DNA of 64,000 nt from assembly GCF_003610455.1 (NCBI RefSeq), contig NZ_RAQK01000003.1, forward strand, positions 1-64,000, read 5' to 3'. A program made the position numbers and the translations under genes. Source of the stretch: Sulfitobacter guttiformis. GTDB lineage: Bacteria; Pseudomonadota; Alphaproteobacteria; Rhodobacterales; Rhodobacteraceae. This document shows positions 33,420-42,711 of this stretch, piece by piece (position 1 is the stretch's first letter; each line of letters opens with the position of its first letter). Under the pieces are notes generated by a model that was not told where the DNA came from, ran no database searches, and was given only the letters and a program-made list of their open reading frames with translations.

Positions 33420-34241
33420 ATGGATATTCAGACGCTTTTTGGACTGGATGGAAAAGTGGCCTTGGTCACTGGTGGTGCTACCGGCATTGGCCGGATGGCA
33501 GCGGAAAGCCTGATGCGGGCGGGTGCGACAGTTCTTATCGCTTCGCGCAAGGGCGATGCCTGCGAGGCGGTGGCGAAGGAGTTGAACGCGCTGGGTGCCA
33601 GTGGCAAGGTTATCGGGTTTGCCGGTGATGTTGGCACGGAAGCCGGTGTTGATGCACTGGTTCAGGCGGTAAAGGCGCATACCGACACGCTTGATATTCT
33701 GATGAACAACGCAGGTATTACGTGGGGGGCGCCGATGGGCGATTTCCCGTTCAAGGCGTGGTCGAAAGTAATGGATGTGAATGTGGCGGGTCTGTTCGAT
33801 CTGACGCAAAAACTGTTGCCGATGCTGCGGGCCTCAGGTTCGGTCGATGACCCTGCGCGCGTAATCAATGTAGGCTCTGTAATGGGTGAGCGCGAGATGG
33901 GCGATGGTGCCTATAGCTATTCCGCGTCCAAGGCTGCCGTTATTCATCTGAGCAAGATTCTGGCGAAAGAGCTGGCCGGTGATGCGATCACAGTGAACGC
34001 GCTGGCGCCTGGACCGTTTGTGAGCCGGATGACCGCCTTTGCTACCCACGATGTCGACATGCGCGAAAAGGTCGGAAAAGATGTCCCTCTTAAACGCGTC
34101 GGCCGTGACGAGGATATCGGCGGCTGTGTGCTGTTTTTGTGTGGACGTGGCGGGGCCTACATTACCGGCGCTGTCATTCCGGTGTCTGGCGGGATCAATG
34201 TCATGTCGGGCCCGAACATTTTCGAACAGGCGCTGCACTGA
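33420..34241 (+). CDS. SDR family oxidoreductase
   Basis: A 273-aa classical short-chain dehydrogenase. It has the cofactor motif TGGATGIGR (residues 18-26), NNAGI, catalytic Tyr-x3-Lys in YSYSASKAA, and a C-terminal GAVIPVSGGINVMSG. The ATG at 33420 is preferred to an in-frame TTG two codons upstream that overlaps the ACAD stop. It overlaps the next SDR as TGATG. Likely acts on a hydroxy- or ketoacyl-CoA in the same pathway; no substrate can be assigned. Confidence 0.87.
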   Translation: MDIQTLFGLDGKVALVTGGATGIGRMAAESLMRAGATVLIASRKGDACEAVAKELNALGASGKVIGFAGDVGTEAGVDALVQAVKAHTDTLDILMNNAGITWGAPMGDFPFKAWSKVMDVNVAGLFDLTQKLLPMLRASGSVDDPARVINVGSVMGEREMGDGAYSYSASKAAVIHLSKILAKELAGDAITVNALAPGPFVSRMTAFATHDVDMREKVGKDVPLKRVGRDEDIGGCVLFLCGRGGAYITGAVIPVSGGINVMSGPNIFEQALH

Positions 34242-35164
34242 TGGATATTCGTTTCGACAACCGCGTGGCGATTGTTACAGGCGCGGGGGTCGGCCTTGGT
34301 CGAGCCCACGCGCTGGGGCTCGCGGCACGCGGTGCAAAGGTTGTCGTGAACGATCTGGGTGTGTCGCGCGACGGCACCGGACGTTCCTCTGATGCGGCCG
34401 AGAGTGTCGTCGCAGAAATCAAAGCGATGGGCGGCGATGCCATGAGCCACGGTGCCGACGTCAGCGACGAGGATGCGGTCAAGGATATGATCGCGCAGGC
34501 GATGGATGCTTGGGGACGCATTGATATCTGCGTGAACAACGCAGGCATCCTGATGGATAAGACCTTTGCCAAAATGGAAATGGCCGCGTTTCGCAAGGTC
34601 GTTGACGTGCATCTGATTGGGTCTGCGAACGTGGCGCATGCCTGCTGGCCAATCATGCGGGAGCAAAAATACGGGCGTATCGTGCTGACCTCGAGCGCGT
34701 CCGGCCTTTATGGAAACTTTGGGCAGTCCAACTATGGCGCGGCGAAGGCGGCGATGCTGGGCCTGATGAACGTACTGCACATGGAAGGTGCGCGCGATAA
34801 TATCCGCGTAAATACGTTGGCCCCTACGGCAGCCACTCGTATGACCGCCGATTTGCTGCCTGCAGAAGCACAGGAATTACTCGCGCCCGAGACTATCACC
34901 CCTGGCCTGCTTTATCTGGTGAGTGAAGATGCCCCTTCCCAAGTTATTCTGGGGGCCGGTGCCGGTAGCTATGCTGAAACGCGCGTGTACGAGACACAAG
35001 GTATCACGCTGATCGGGGACGACAACACCCCCGAAGCAGTTGCCGCGCAGTTCGACAAGATCCGCGACGATACAGACCAACGACAACTGGGCGATGCCTT
35101 CGGCCAGACCAAGAAATACGCCCTCAATGCAGCATCGGCCAAAGGCCTGAAGCTCGACTGGTAA
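34241..35164 (+). CDS. SDR of the MFE-2/17beta-HSD4 type
   Basis: A 307-aa SDR resembling the (3R)-hydroxyacyl-CoA dehydrogenase domain of peroxisomal multifunctional enzyme 2. It shows [20 protein letters not shown] near residues 13-32, [14 protein letters not shown] with the family's insertion, NNAGILMDK and [10 protein letters not shown]-2-type enzymes pair with (R)-specific MaoC hydratases, and such a hydratase is encoded at 27772. The start ATG overlaps the preceding SDR stop. It points to an (R)-stereochemical beta-oxidation branch. Confidence 0.87.
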   Translation: MDIRFDNRVAIVTGAGVGLGRAHALGLAARGAKVVVNDLGVSRDGTGRSSDAAESVVAEIKAMGGDAMSHGADVSDEDAVKDMIAQAMDAWGRIDICVNNAGILMDKTFAKMEMAAFRKVVDVHLIGSANVAHACWPIMREQKYGRIVLTSSASGLYGNFGQSNYGAAKAAMLGLMNVLHMEGARDNIRVNTLAPTAATRMTADLLPAEAQELLAPETITPGLLYLVSEDAPSQVILGAGAGSYAETRVYETQGITLIGDDNTPEAVAAQFDKIRDDTDQRQLGDAFGQTKKYALNAASAKGLKLDW

Positions 35165-35180
35165 ATCAAGGAGACTACCT

Positions 35181-36377
35181 ATGCGTGACGCAGTAATCGT
35201 ATCAACAGCCCGTACCCCGATCGGCAAAGCCTATCGCGGTGCGTTTAACAACACGACACCACAGGCGCTGGCAGCGCACGCCATCGAGAACGCCGTAAAG
35301 CGTGCGGGCATTGATCCGGCGAGCATTCAGGATTGCATCATGGGTGCGGCGCTGCAGCAGGGCCATTCCGGCGGCAACATTGCACGTCAGGCAGCAATCC
35401 GTGCGGGCCTCCCCGTGACTGTTGCTGGGATGTCGCTCGACCGTCAGTGCGCCTCGGGCATGATGGCGATTGCCACAGCAGCCAAGCAGGTCATCACAGA
35501 CGGTATGGATGTTGTGATCGGCGGCGGTGTCGAGAGTATCTCTATGGTGCAGACGCCCGAGATGCGCGTGAAGGCGGATCCATGGCTAAAAGAGCACAAG
35601 CCCGCGATCTATATGTCCATGCTTGAGACAGCCGAGACAGTGGCCGAGCGTTATAACGTAAGCCGCGAGCGGCAGGACGAATACGCCGCGCGCAGCCAGC
35701 ACAACACCCACATGGGTCAAGAGGCGGGCAAGTTTGACGACGAAATCGTTCCGATGACCACGATGATGATGGTCCAGAACAAAGAGACCAAGGAGATCAC
35801 CGAACATGAGGTGACCCTGTCCAAGGACGAGGGCAATCGCCCGGGAACTTCTGCCGAAATGTTGGCGGGTCTTAGCCCCGTTTTCAAGGACGGTATGACG
35901 ATTAAAGAAGGCAAGTTCATTACAGCAGGCAACGCTTCGCAGCTGTCAGACGGTGCTTCTGCAACCGTCATCATGGAAGCGAAAAAAGCCGAGCAGATGG
36001 GCCTCGCCCCTTTAGGCCGTTACATGGGTGTGATGGCTGCGGGCTGTGAGCCGGACGAGATGGGTATTGGCCCGATCTACGCCGTGCCACCACTGCTCAA
36101 GGCGCACGGCCTCAAGATTGAGGATATCGGTTTGTGGGAACTGAACGAAGCATTTGCTGTGCAGGTCATACAGTCACGTGATGTTCTGGGCATTCCTGAC
36201 GAGTTGCTAAACGTTAACGGCGGTGCGATCTCTATCGGGCACCCTTACGGCATGTCAGGTGCACGGATGGTCGGTCACGCGCTGATCGAAGGCAAGCGTC
36301 GCGGCGCGAAATACGTTGTCTGCACCATGTGCGTGGGCGGCGGTATGGGTGCTGCAGGCCTTTTCGAGGTTCTGTAA
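35181..36377 (+). CDS. Thiolase (acetyl-CoA C-acyltransferase)
   Basis: A 398-aa thiolase that cleaves a 3-ketoacyl-CoA with CoA, releasing acetyl-CoA or propionyl-CoA. All catalytic residues are visible: nucleophile C90 (DRQCASGM), H354 ([10 protein letters not shown]) and C384 ([13 protein letters not shown]). The start is 16 bp after the SDR stop with AAGGAG upstream. It closes a beta-oxidation cycle with the ACAD pair, MaoC hydratase and MFE-2-like SDR. Confidence 0.92.
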   Translation: MRDAVIVSTARTPIGKAYRGAFNNTTPQALAAHAIENAVKRAGIDPASIQDCIMGAALQQGHSGGNIARQAAIRAGLPVTVAGMSLDRQCASGMMAIATAAKQVITDGMDVVIGGGVESISMVQTPEMRVKADPWLKEHKPAIYMSMLETAETVAERYNVSRERQDEYAARSQHNTHMGQEAGKFDDEIVPMTTMMMVQNKETKEITEHEVTLSKDEGNRPGTSAEMLAGLSPVFKDGMTIKEGKFITAGNASQLSDGASATVIMEAKKAEQMGLAPLGRYMGVMAAGCEPDEMGIGPIYAVPPLLKAHGLKIEDIGLWELNEAFAVQVIQSRDVLGIPDELLNVNGGAISIGHPYGMSGARMVGHALIEGKRRGAKYVVCTMCVGGGMGAAGLFEVL

Positions 36378-36449
36378 CCTTTGCACTTCGCGAACAAGCG
36401 GGGCGGTTTCAGCCGCCCCCTCACCATCAATATGAAATCTGGAGGCATT

Positions 36450-37442
36450 ATGGCCCGTTCCGATACCCACCTGCCGAAAGCCCTGCAAGGGCTGCGTATT
36501 CCGCTGATTGCTTCGCCGCTTTTCATCATTTCGGTGCCAAAGCTGGTGATTGCCCAGTGTAAAGCGGGCATCGTGGGTTCGTTCCCTGCGCTCAACGCGC
36601 GTGAGGCAGAGGGTGAGCCACCGATGCTGGATGCATGGCTGACAGAGATAAAAGAGGAATTGGACCGGTATAATCAGGCTAATCCTGACAAGCCTGCGGC
36701 ACCCTACGCGATTAACCAGATTGTGCACCGCTCCAACACACGGCTTGAGCGGGACCTCGAAATCGCCGCCAAGCATGAAGTACCGATATGGATTACGTCT
36801 CTGGGCGCCCGTGTTGAGGTTAACGAGGCTGCACACAGCTGTGGTGGCATCGTCCTGCACGACATTATCAATAATAAATTTGCGCGCAAAGCCGTTGAAA
36901 AAGGCGCAGACGGCCTTGTTGCTGTAGCCGCCGGTGCAGGAGGTCATGCTGGGCAGCAATCGCCCTTCGCGCTGGTTCGCGAAATCCGCGAATGGTATGA
37001 TGGGCCAATCGCCCTTTCCGGCTCAATCGCTACAGGCGAAAGCTTGCTTGCGGCGCGGGCAATGGGGGCTGACCTTGGCTATACGGGATCACCTTTTATT
37101 GCGACGGACGAGGCCAATGCCGATCAGGCCTACAAGGACATGATCGTGGACAGTACCGCCGAAGATATCGTTTATTCGTCTCTCTTTACCGGCGTTTGGG
37201 GCAATTACCTCAAGGGATCGGTCAAGAATGCCGGTATGGACCCTGACAATCTGCCCACTGCCGATGCTTGCTCGATGAATTTTGGTACCGATCGCGAAAA
37301 ACCCAAGGCATGGAAAACCATCTGGGGTTCCGGGCAAGGTATCGGCGCGATCAAATCTGTCGGACCCGCAAGCGCGATCGTGGACCGCATGGCAAAGGAA
37401 TACTTCGCGGCCGGTAAGAAGCTGGCGGCAGAGTTTTCTTGA
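36450..37442 (+). CDS. Nitronate monooxygenase-like flavoprotein (2-nitropropane dioxygenase family)
   Basis: A 330-aa FMN TIM-barrel protein. PLIASPLFIISVPKLV (residues 17-32), the AGAGGHAGQQSPFAL loop with its conserved His near residue 170, and ALSGSIATGESLLAARAMGADLGYTGSPF are characteristic. The family also includes FMN-dependent enoyl reductases such as IpdC of steroid-ring degradation. Placement among beta-oxidation genes favours a CoA-ester reductase role over nitronate detoxification. The ATG at 36450 has GGAGG six bases upstream. Confidence 0.85.
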   Translation: MARSDTHLPKALQGLRIPLIASPLFIISVPKLVIAQCKAGIVGSFPALNAREAEGEPPMLDAWLTEIKEELDRYNQANPDKPAAPYAINQIVHRSNTRLERDLEIAAKHEVPIWITSLGARVEVNEAAHSCGGIVLHDIINNKFARKAVEKGADGLVAVAAGAGGHAGQQSPFALVREIREWYDGPIALSGSIATGESLLAARAMGADLGYTGSPFIATDEANADQAYKDMIVDSTAEDIVYSSLFTGVWGNYLKGSVKNAGMDPDNLPTADACSMNFGTDREKPKAWKTIWGSGQGIGAIKSVGPASAIVDRMAKEYFAAGKKLAAEFS

Positions 37443-37524
37443 TGCGCCGCACGAGCCTCTACACCTTCACAATGAACCTGGCACCATGCATTTCGCCTGC
37501 GTGCCTGGTCAGGAAAGGTTTGAT

Positions 37525-38175
37525 GTGGCTGAGCTGATCGTTATTCGTCATGGGCAGGCATCTTTTGGCGCAGAAAACTATGATGTACTGTCTGATCTGG
37601 GCCGTGCGCAGTCACGGGCAGCGGGAGAGTGGCTGCGCCGCGCTCAATGGCATCCCGACCGGATTGTGACAGGGACGCTGGAGCGCCAGATTGATACCGC
37701 CAGCGAGATGGGATTTGACCCGGTACCGGAACAGCACCCGGGCCTGAACGAATATGATTTTGGAAACCTGCTGGAGGCGAGGTTTCCAGAAGGGTTGCCA
37801 GAGTTGGTGAATGCGGACCGCAAAGTACATTTCCGCACGCTGCGCGAAACCGTATTCGCGTGGCAGCGCGGTGAAATCGACAACCCCTATGAGAGCTGGG
37901 AGCAATTCGCCACTCGCGTAGAAGCGGCGCGGGCCTTTGCCCTCGACACCACAGCAAAACGCGTACTGGTTGTCAGTTCCGGCGGAGTGATTGGACAGAT
38001 GGTCGCCGCCTCTCTGCAAGCACCGGCAGAGCACATGATGAACCTCAACCTCCAAATTAAAAATGCGGCCATGACGCGGTTTATGTTTTCGGGTAGTTTG
38101 TTTTCATTGAACGAATTTAATTCTACCCCGCATTATGCCACGCCTGAGGGCGCGAACTTGATGAGTTATAGTTAG
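37525..38175 (+). CDS. Histidine phosphatase family protein
   Basis: A 216-aa phosphoglycerate-mutase-like phosphatase: ELIVIRHGQASFGAENYD at residues 3-20, GTLERQIDTA, NEYDFGNL and VVSSGGVIGQMVA. The typical second catalytic His of VVSHGG is replaced by Ser-Gly here (SSGGVIG), so activity may differ. I chose GTG at 37525, which has AGGAAAGG seven bases upstream and places the motif at the normal position. An ATG at 37486 is the alternative. It lies between the flavoprotein gene and the kinase gene in the same direction. Confidence 0.8.
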   Translation: MAELIVIRHGQASFGAENYDVLSDLGRAQSRAAGEWLRRAQWHPDRIVTGTLERQIDTASEMGFDPVPEQHPGLNEYDFGNLLEARFPEGLPELVNADRKVHFRTLRETVFAWQRGEIDNPYESWEQFATRVEAARAFALDTTAKRVLVVSSGGVIGQMVAASLQAPAEHMMNLNLQIKNAAMTRFMFSGSLFSLNEFNSTPHYATPEGANLMSYS

Positions 38176-38184
38176 GGAAGCCAC

Positions 38185-39213
38185 ATGACCGATACACAAA
38201 CCCTCGATGAAGCGGCGGTGCACGCTTACCTGACCGAAAACCTGCCGGGCTACACCGGTCCGATGGAAGTTACCAAATTTCAGGGCGGCCAGTCGAATCC
38301 GACTTTTATGCTCAAAACGCCATCGCATTCTTATGTTTTGCGCCGCAAGCCGCCAGGCGTATTGCTTAAATCCGCGCATGCGGTGGATAGAGAGTTTCGC
38401 GTGCAAAAGGCCCTTCACGGGACGGATGTGCCGGTGTCCAAAATGCATCTTTTGTGCGAGGACGATAGTGTGATCGGCTCCATGTTCTATATTATGGATC
38501 ATGTTGCTGGCCGCAACTTCAACGAACCTGCTATGCCGGACTTATCGAACGGGGACCGTGGTAAAATCACTTCCGAGATGAACCGGGTTCTTGCCGCGCT
38601 ACATACTGTCGATATTAACGCGGTCGGGCTTACCGATTATGGTCCCGAAGGCAATTACTTCGAGCGTCAGGTCGGTCGCTGGTCCAAACAATACCGCGCC
38701 TCCGAGACAACCAAGATCCCTGCGATGGACCAACTGATGGACGCGCTCGTGGGCGAACGCCCGGAGGATGACGGCCAGCGCACGTTGGTCCACGGAGATT
38801 ACCGCCTCGACAATATGATTTTTGATGCAAACACGACTGACTGTCGCGCAATATTGGATTGGGAGCTGTCTACAATCGGCCATCCTTTTGCCGATCTGGC
38901 AGCGGTAATTATGCAATGGCAGTTGCCTGCCGGTAGTGAAGGCCGTGGGATGGGCGGTCTTGACCGTGCTGCCCTTGGTCTGCCGAGCGATGAGGATTTC
39001 ATTGCGGAATATTGCCAGAGGCGTGGCCTTAAAGGCATCGACCACTTCGGCTACTACCTTGCCTTCACCTTTTTCCGGATGGCGGCAATCATTCAGGGTG
39101 TACTCAAGAGGGCGCTGGACGGAAACGCATCGAACCCCGAGCGTGCGATGAAGGTGGGGGCATTTGTGCCGGTGTTCGCCCAGCATGGGCTCGACGCCCT
39201 CAAGCGAGGCTGA
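38185..39213 (+). CDS. ACAD10/11-type (LvaA-like) hydroxyacyl-CoA phosphotransferase
   Basis: A 342-aa aminoglycoside-phosphotransferase-fold kinase. The ACAD10/11 kinase-domain motifs are clear: GGQSNPTFML (residues 34-43), YVLRRKPPGVLLKSAHAVDR (50-69), FYIMDHVAGRNF (101-112), catalytic HGDYRLDN (203-210) and metal-binding ILDWE (D225). In animals this domain is fused to an acyl-CoA dehydrogenase. In Pseudomonas putida the separate LvaA phosphorylates 4-hydroxyacyl-CoA. The matching dehydrogenase half is encoded at 51500-52807. It is followed 3 bp later by an IclR gene. Confidence 0.88.
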   Translation: MTDTQTLDEAAVHAYLTENLPGYTGPMEVTKFQGGQSNPTFMLKTPSHSYVLRRKPPGVLLKSAHAVDREFRVQKALHGTDVPVSKMHLLCEDDSVIGSMFYIMDHVAGRNFNEPAMPDLSNGDRGKITSEMNRVLAALHTVDINAVGLTDYGPEGNYFERQVGRWSKQYRASETTKIPAMDQLMDALVGERPEDDGQRTLVHGDYRLDNMIFDANTTDCRAILDWELSTIGHPFADLAAVIMQWQLPAGSEGRGMGGLDRAALGLPSDEDFIAEYCQRRGLKGIDHFGYYLAFTFFRMAAIIQGVLKRALDGNASNPERAMKVGAFVPVFAQHGLDALKRG

Positions 39214-39216
39214 AGT

Positions 39217-40005
39217 ATGGAGTTTGATCCCGAGCTGGAGAGCAAAGACCGTAATTTTGTGACCGCCCTTGCACGCGGTCTAGAGATTTTGCGCTGTTTC
39301 CGGCGTGGGGATCTGACCCTTACCAACAGCGATTTTTCCGAAAGGACGGGCCTGCCAAAAGCCACAATTTCACGTCTGACCCATACTTTGTGCGAGTTGG
39401 ATTATCTGGTGGCAGATGCGCGTGTTGGTACCTATCGGCTAAGCGCAGGCGTGCTGCGACTAGGCTTTAGCCGTCTTGCAGCAATGGACATGCGCGACCG
39501 TGCCAAGCACGAAATGCACGCCTTGCGGATGGAGGGGCCAAACCCCTTTGTTACGGTTTCACTGGGTGAGCAGCACAGGACGGAAGTAATTTATCTGGCG
39601 ACAGAATGCTCGACCGAGGAAGTCACGTTGATGGTTCGGGTTGGCACACGTCTGCCGCTGTTTCGCTCTGCAATCGGCAAGGCAATCCTCGCCGTGACCC
39701 CTGAGGACCGGTGCGAACAGATTTTTGGATTTGCCCGTGCGGAGGGACCGGAGATCGAAGTGGCGGCACGTGAGCGGTATAAGGAAGCTGTGAGCGAATA
39801 TGCCACCTACGGTTACTGCCTTGGATATGGAAACTGGCGTCCCGATGTGAACGGAATTGCGGTCCCTGTGCATTCGCTGAGTGACGGACGGATTTACGGT
39901 CTTAACGTTGGCGGCCCGTCTTACCGCGTGAAACCAAAGCAGCTTGAAGCGGTTTACGCTGAGCGCTTGCTAAAAGTCGCGGCCTCGCTGAGCATTAACG
40001 AATAA
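39217..40005 (+). CDS. IclR family transcriptional regulator
   Basis: A 262-aa IclR-type regulator. The N-terminal winged helix-turn-helix covers about residues 14-75 (FVTALARGLEILRCFRRGD, then GLPKATISRLTHTLCELDYL). The C-terminal effector domain (about 90-260) contains LPLFRSAIGKAILA and GIAVPVHSLSDGRIYGLNVGGPSYR. The pattern resembles the PcaR/PobR branch that senses carboxylic acids. It lies at the end of one catabolic operon and just before the LivK-type binding-protein gene, so it is the best candidate regulator of the island. Confidence 0.92.
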   Translation: MEFDPELESKDRNFVTALARGLEILRCFRRGDLTLTNSDFSERTGLPKATISRLTHTLCELDYLVADARVGTYRLSAGVLRLGFSRLAAMDMRDRAKHEMHALRMEGPNPFVTVSLGEQHRTEVIYLATECSTEEVTLMVRVGTRLPLFRSAIGKAILAVTPEDRCEQIFGFARAEGPEIEVAARERYKEAVSEYATYGYCLGYGNWRPDVNGIAVPVHSLSDGRIYGLNVGGPSYRVKPKQLEAVYAERLLKVAASLSINE

Positions 40006-40429
40006 CCGCGGATTCGCGGGTCGTCGCCAGCTTTTTCATCCCGCTCGCTCTGACGGGCAGCTATTCCGCACAGCGGAACTAAGCGGGTTGATTTCTCGAC
40101 AGCTCTTCATTGGAATGGGGTAGATTTAGAGTTTTGCCTCGTAATTCTGGCAATGACTATGCGAATTTTTTTTCCATGGGTAGAATGCAGTGACAAGTCG
40201 GCGTTCTGATAATTGATGTTTAAAAACATTAGCCTAAGAATGATCCGGCAGAGACACTCTCAGGTGTCGATAGGGAATCTAGTGGGATTCCCTAACGTCA
40301 ACGGGGAAAAACCGCTGGTCTGTCGCAATGTGAGTGCTTGACTTACACAGGGGGTATGTAACTCTCGCTTTGTAGCCCTTTTAGATAATGATCGCAAAAC
40401 AGCGGCGGGCTTTCCTAGGGAGGATTAAA
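40006..40429 (+). other. Leader and promoter region of the LivK-type transporter operon
   Basis: A 424-bp gap with no gene. Its 3' half can form consecutive hairpins: GACAC/GTGTC (40253-40268), the 9-bp TAGGGAATC/GATTCCCTA (40271-40294) and a weak CGG/CCG hairpin (40302-40314). TTGACT at 40338-40343 may be a -35 element, but no good -10 follows. AGGGAGG precedes the transporter ATG. The 9-bp repeat could be an operator or part of a structured leader. Confidence 0.45.
40271..40294. repeat. Perfect 9-bp inverted repeat upstream of the LivK-type gene
   Basis: TAGGGAATC (40271-40279) and GATTCCCTA (40286-40294) flank a 6-nt loop, 136 bp before the binding-protein start codon. Candidate operator for the adjacent IclR regulator or a stem in the leader RNA. 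Confidence 0.55.
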
Positions 40430-41674
40430 ATGAAAAATATCACAAAACTCGGTGCGGTCTCCGCGCTGTCACTCATTGTCGGCGCCAGCGCTGCGTTTGC
40501 GGAAAACATCAAGGTCGCGTTTATCGATCCGTTGTCCGGCCCCTTTGCCAGCACCGGAACAAACGGTCTGCACCAGTTCGAATTCGCTGCCGACTACATG
40601 GTCAACCAAAAGGGTGGTCTTCTTGACGGCGCGCAGATGGAAGTCCTCGGTTTCGACAACAAAGTCAGCCCGAAAGAATCGCTGATCCAGTTGCAGGTCG
40701 CGATTGACCAAGGTGTGCGCTATATCGTTCAGGGTAACTCCTCTGGTGTTGCAATCGCGCTGACCGAGGCCATTGAGAAACACAACAGCCGCAACCCCGA
40801 TAGCCGCGTACTGTTCCTCAACTACGCCGCCGTTGACCCGGTTCTGACAAACGAAAAGTGTAACTTCTGGCACTTCCGTTTTGACGCGAACGCCGACATC
40901 AAGATGGACGCACTCACTGACGTGATCGCCGAAAATGATGACATCAAAAAAGTCTACATCATTGGTCAGGACTATTCCTTCGGTAAGGCCGTAGGCGATG
41001 CAGCCGTCTCGATGCTGGGCGAAAAGCGTTCCGATATCGAAATCGTCGGCAACGAACTGCACCCAATCGGCAAGGTAAAGGATTTCACCCCCTATTCACG
41101 TAAAATCGTTGCTTCTGGCGCAGATGCCGTAATCACCGGCAACTGGGGTTCGGACATGCTCGGGCTGGGCAAGTCGATCATCGACAACGGCTTTACGGGT
41201 CCGATCTATACCTACTACGCAGCTGGTTCAGGCATCACTGCGGCGTTTGGCGAATCCGGCAAAGGCGTGATCCGTCTTATCTCCGAAGGTCAGGTGAACC
41301 CGCCGCCATCGCCAGAGGCGGCTGCCTATTACGATGCGTTCAAGGTGAAGTACCCTGATGGCAACATTGACCAGACGCGTATCTCCAACACTATCGGTAT
41401 GCTTGCCGCTGCTATTACAAAAGCAGGCACCGCCGACGATGTTGTTGCCGTTGCGAATGCACTGGAAGGGATGGAGTATGACAGCATGTGGGGTGGTAAA
41501 CTGATGATGCGTCCCGACGATCACCAGCTGATCCAAGATATGCACATTGCTGCGCACACCAACGAAGGCATCACATACACCTTCGATAACTCCGAATATG
41601 GCGTTCTGGTAGAGTCGACTGTTGAAATGGCATCGGCTGACATCGCGAGCACCTGTGAAATGAAGCGCCCATAA
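40430..41674 (+). CDS. LivK-type ABC transporter substrate-binding protein
   Basis: A 414-aa periplasmic binding protein of the type I (branched-chain amino acid/amide) fold. A signal peptide ends near AAFA-E (residue 24). IKVAFIDPLSGPFASTGTNG begins the mature domain and YIIGQDYSFGKAVGDA lies mid-protein. Family members bind amino acids, amides, urea, or aromatic and aliphatic carboxylic acids, so the ligand is open. The ATG at 40430 has AGGGAGGA upstream. Context among acyl-CoA genes suggests an organic acid. A strong hairpin follows the stop, as often seen after highly expressed binding-protein genes. Confidence 0.9.
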   Translation: MKNITKLGAVSALSLIVGASAAFAENIKVAFIDPLSGPFASTGTNGLHQFEFAADYMVNQKGGLLDGAQMEVLGFDNKVSPKESLIQLQVAIDQGVRYIVQGNSSGVAIALTEAIEKHNSRNPDSRVLFLNYAAVDPVLTNEKCNFWHFRFDANADIKMDALTDVIAENDDIKKVYIIGQDYSFGKAVGDAAVSMLGEKRSDIEIVGNELHPIGKVKDFTPYSRKIVASGADAVITGNWGSDMLGLGKSIIDNGFTGPIYTYYAAGSGITAAFGESGKGVIRLISEGQVNPPPSPEAAAYYDAFKVKYPDGNIDQTRISNTIGMLAAAITKAGTADDVVAVANALEGMEYDSMWGGKLMMRPDDHQLIQDMHIAAHTNEGITYTFDNSEYGVLVESTVEMASADIASTCEMKRP

Positions 41675-41686
41675 GCGCTGCTTTTC

Positions 41687-41718
41687 CGGCCCGTCCGTTC
41701 AACTGTGCGGACGGGCCG
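41687..41718 (+). terminator. Hairpin between binding-protein and permease genes
   Basis: CGGCCCGTCCG (41687-41697) and CGGACGGGCCG (41708-41718) form a perfect 11-bp stem with a 10-nt loop. A T-rich tract follows about 13 bases later. It probably attenuates transcription so that more binding protein than permease is made. Confidence 0.6.
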
Positions 41719-41754
41719 ATTAACTCTTAATCCTTTTTGTTTCGGAGGGGCCCC

Positions 41755-42711
41755 ATGGACCTCATTCTCGTCAATCTGATCGACGGGCTGGTAACTGGAC
41801 TGCTGTTGTTTATGCTATCTGCCGGCCTGACCCTTATTTTCTCGATGATGGGCGTTCTGAACTTTGCCCATGCCAGCTTTTATATGCTTGGTGCATATTT
41901 TGGCTACCAGATCAGCATGGCGCTGGGTTTTTGGATGGGTCTCCTGATCGCACCACTGGTTGTAGGCGTTTTGGGTGCGGGGGTAGAACGGTATGGGTTG
42001 CGGCGTGTGCACCAATACGGTCACGTGCCAGAGCTGATATTTACCTTCGGCCTTGCCCTTCTGATCGAGGAGTTGGTGCAGTTTGTCTGGGGTAAGAACC
42101 AGTTGCCCTATTCGATCCCAGAGATTCTCAATTTCACGGCTTTCTCGATCTCCGGAAATTTCATTCCCGCCTACAAGATATTTATGATCTTTATCTCGGT
42201 CGGAATTTTCATCGGTCTCCTTTATGTCCTTACCAAAACCCGCGTCGGCATGATCATTCAGGCCGCCCTGAGTTATCCGCGCACGGTTGAGGCGTTGGGC
42301 CACAATGTACCGCTCATATTTATGGGTGTGTTCGGCGTGGGTACGGCGCTGGCAGGTGTCGCAGGTGTAATTGCGGGGCCGGTGTTGGGTACATTCCCCG
42401 GTATGGCCTTTGTTCTGGGTCCGATTGTCTTTGTGACGATCGTGATTGGGGGGCTGGGTTCGCTTTGGGGTGCGCTTGCGGCCTCATTGCTGATCGGTTG
42501 GATGACGACATTCGCCAAGGCCTACAACATCGAGCTATCGAGTATCCTTAATTTCATCGGTCTGAGCAGACCGGAGAATATGGATGAAAGCCTGTTTCGT
42601 GATTTCTGGAGTATGACCAGTCCGCAAATCGCAGATATCCTCCCCTATATCCTGATGGTGTTGATCCTTATCTTCCGCCCTGCAGGCCTGTTCGGAAAGC
42701 GTACACAATGA
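41755..42711 (+). CDS. LivH-type ABC transporter permease
   Basis: A 318-aa inner-membrane permease with eight or so hydrophobic helices. It has the LivH features GLVTGLLLFMLSAGLTLIFSMMG, LNFAHASFYMLGAYF near residues 35-50 and GLGSLWGALAASLLIGWM near 238-255. The ATG at 41755 has GGAGGGG five bases upstream. Its end overlaps the LivM-type gene by 4 bp. Confidence 0.92.
   Translation: MDLILVNLIDGLVTGLLLFMLSAGLTLIFSMMGVLNFAHASFYMLGAYFGYQISMALGFWMGLLIAPLVVGVLGAGVERYGLRRVHQYGHVPELIFTFGLALLIEELVQFVWGKNQLPYSIPEILNFTAFSISGNFIPAYKIFMIFISVGIFIGLLYVLTKTRVGMIIQAALSYPRTVEALGHNVPLIFMGVFGVGTALAGVAGVIAGPVLGTFPGMAFVLGPIVFVTIVIGGLGSLWGALAASLLIGWMTTFAKAYNIELSSILNFIGLSRPENMDESLFRDFWSMTSPQIADILPYILMVLILIFRPAGLFGKRTQ

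Noticed and set aside
40250..40345. Cobalamin riboswitch upstream of the LivK-type gene
   Set aside because: GGGAA, GTG and CGCAATGTGAG resemble parts of the conserved core, but the B12-box-like GCCACT element and the 3' conserved segments are missing. The similarity is too partial to call.
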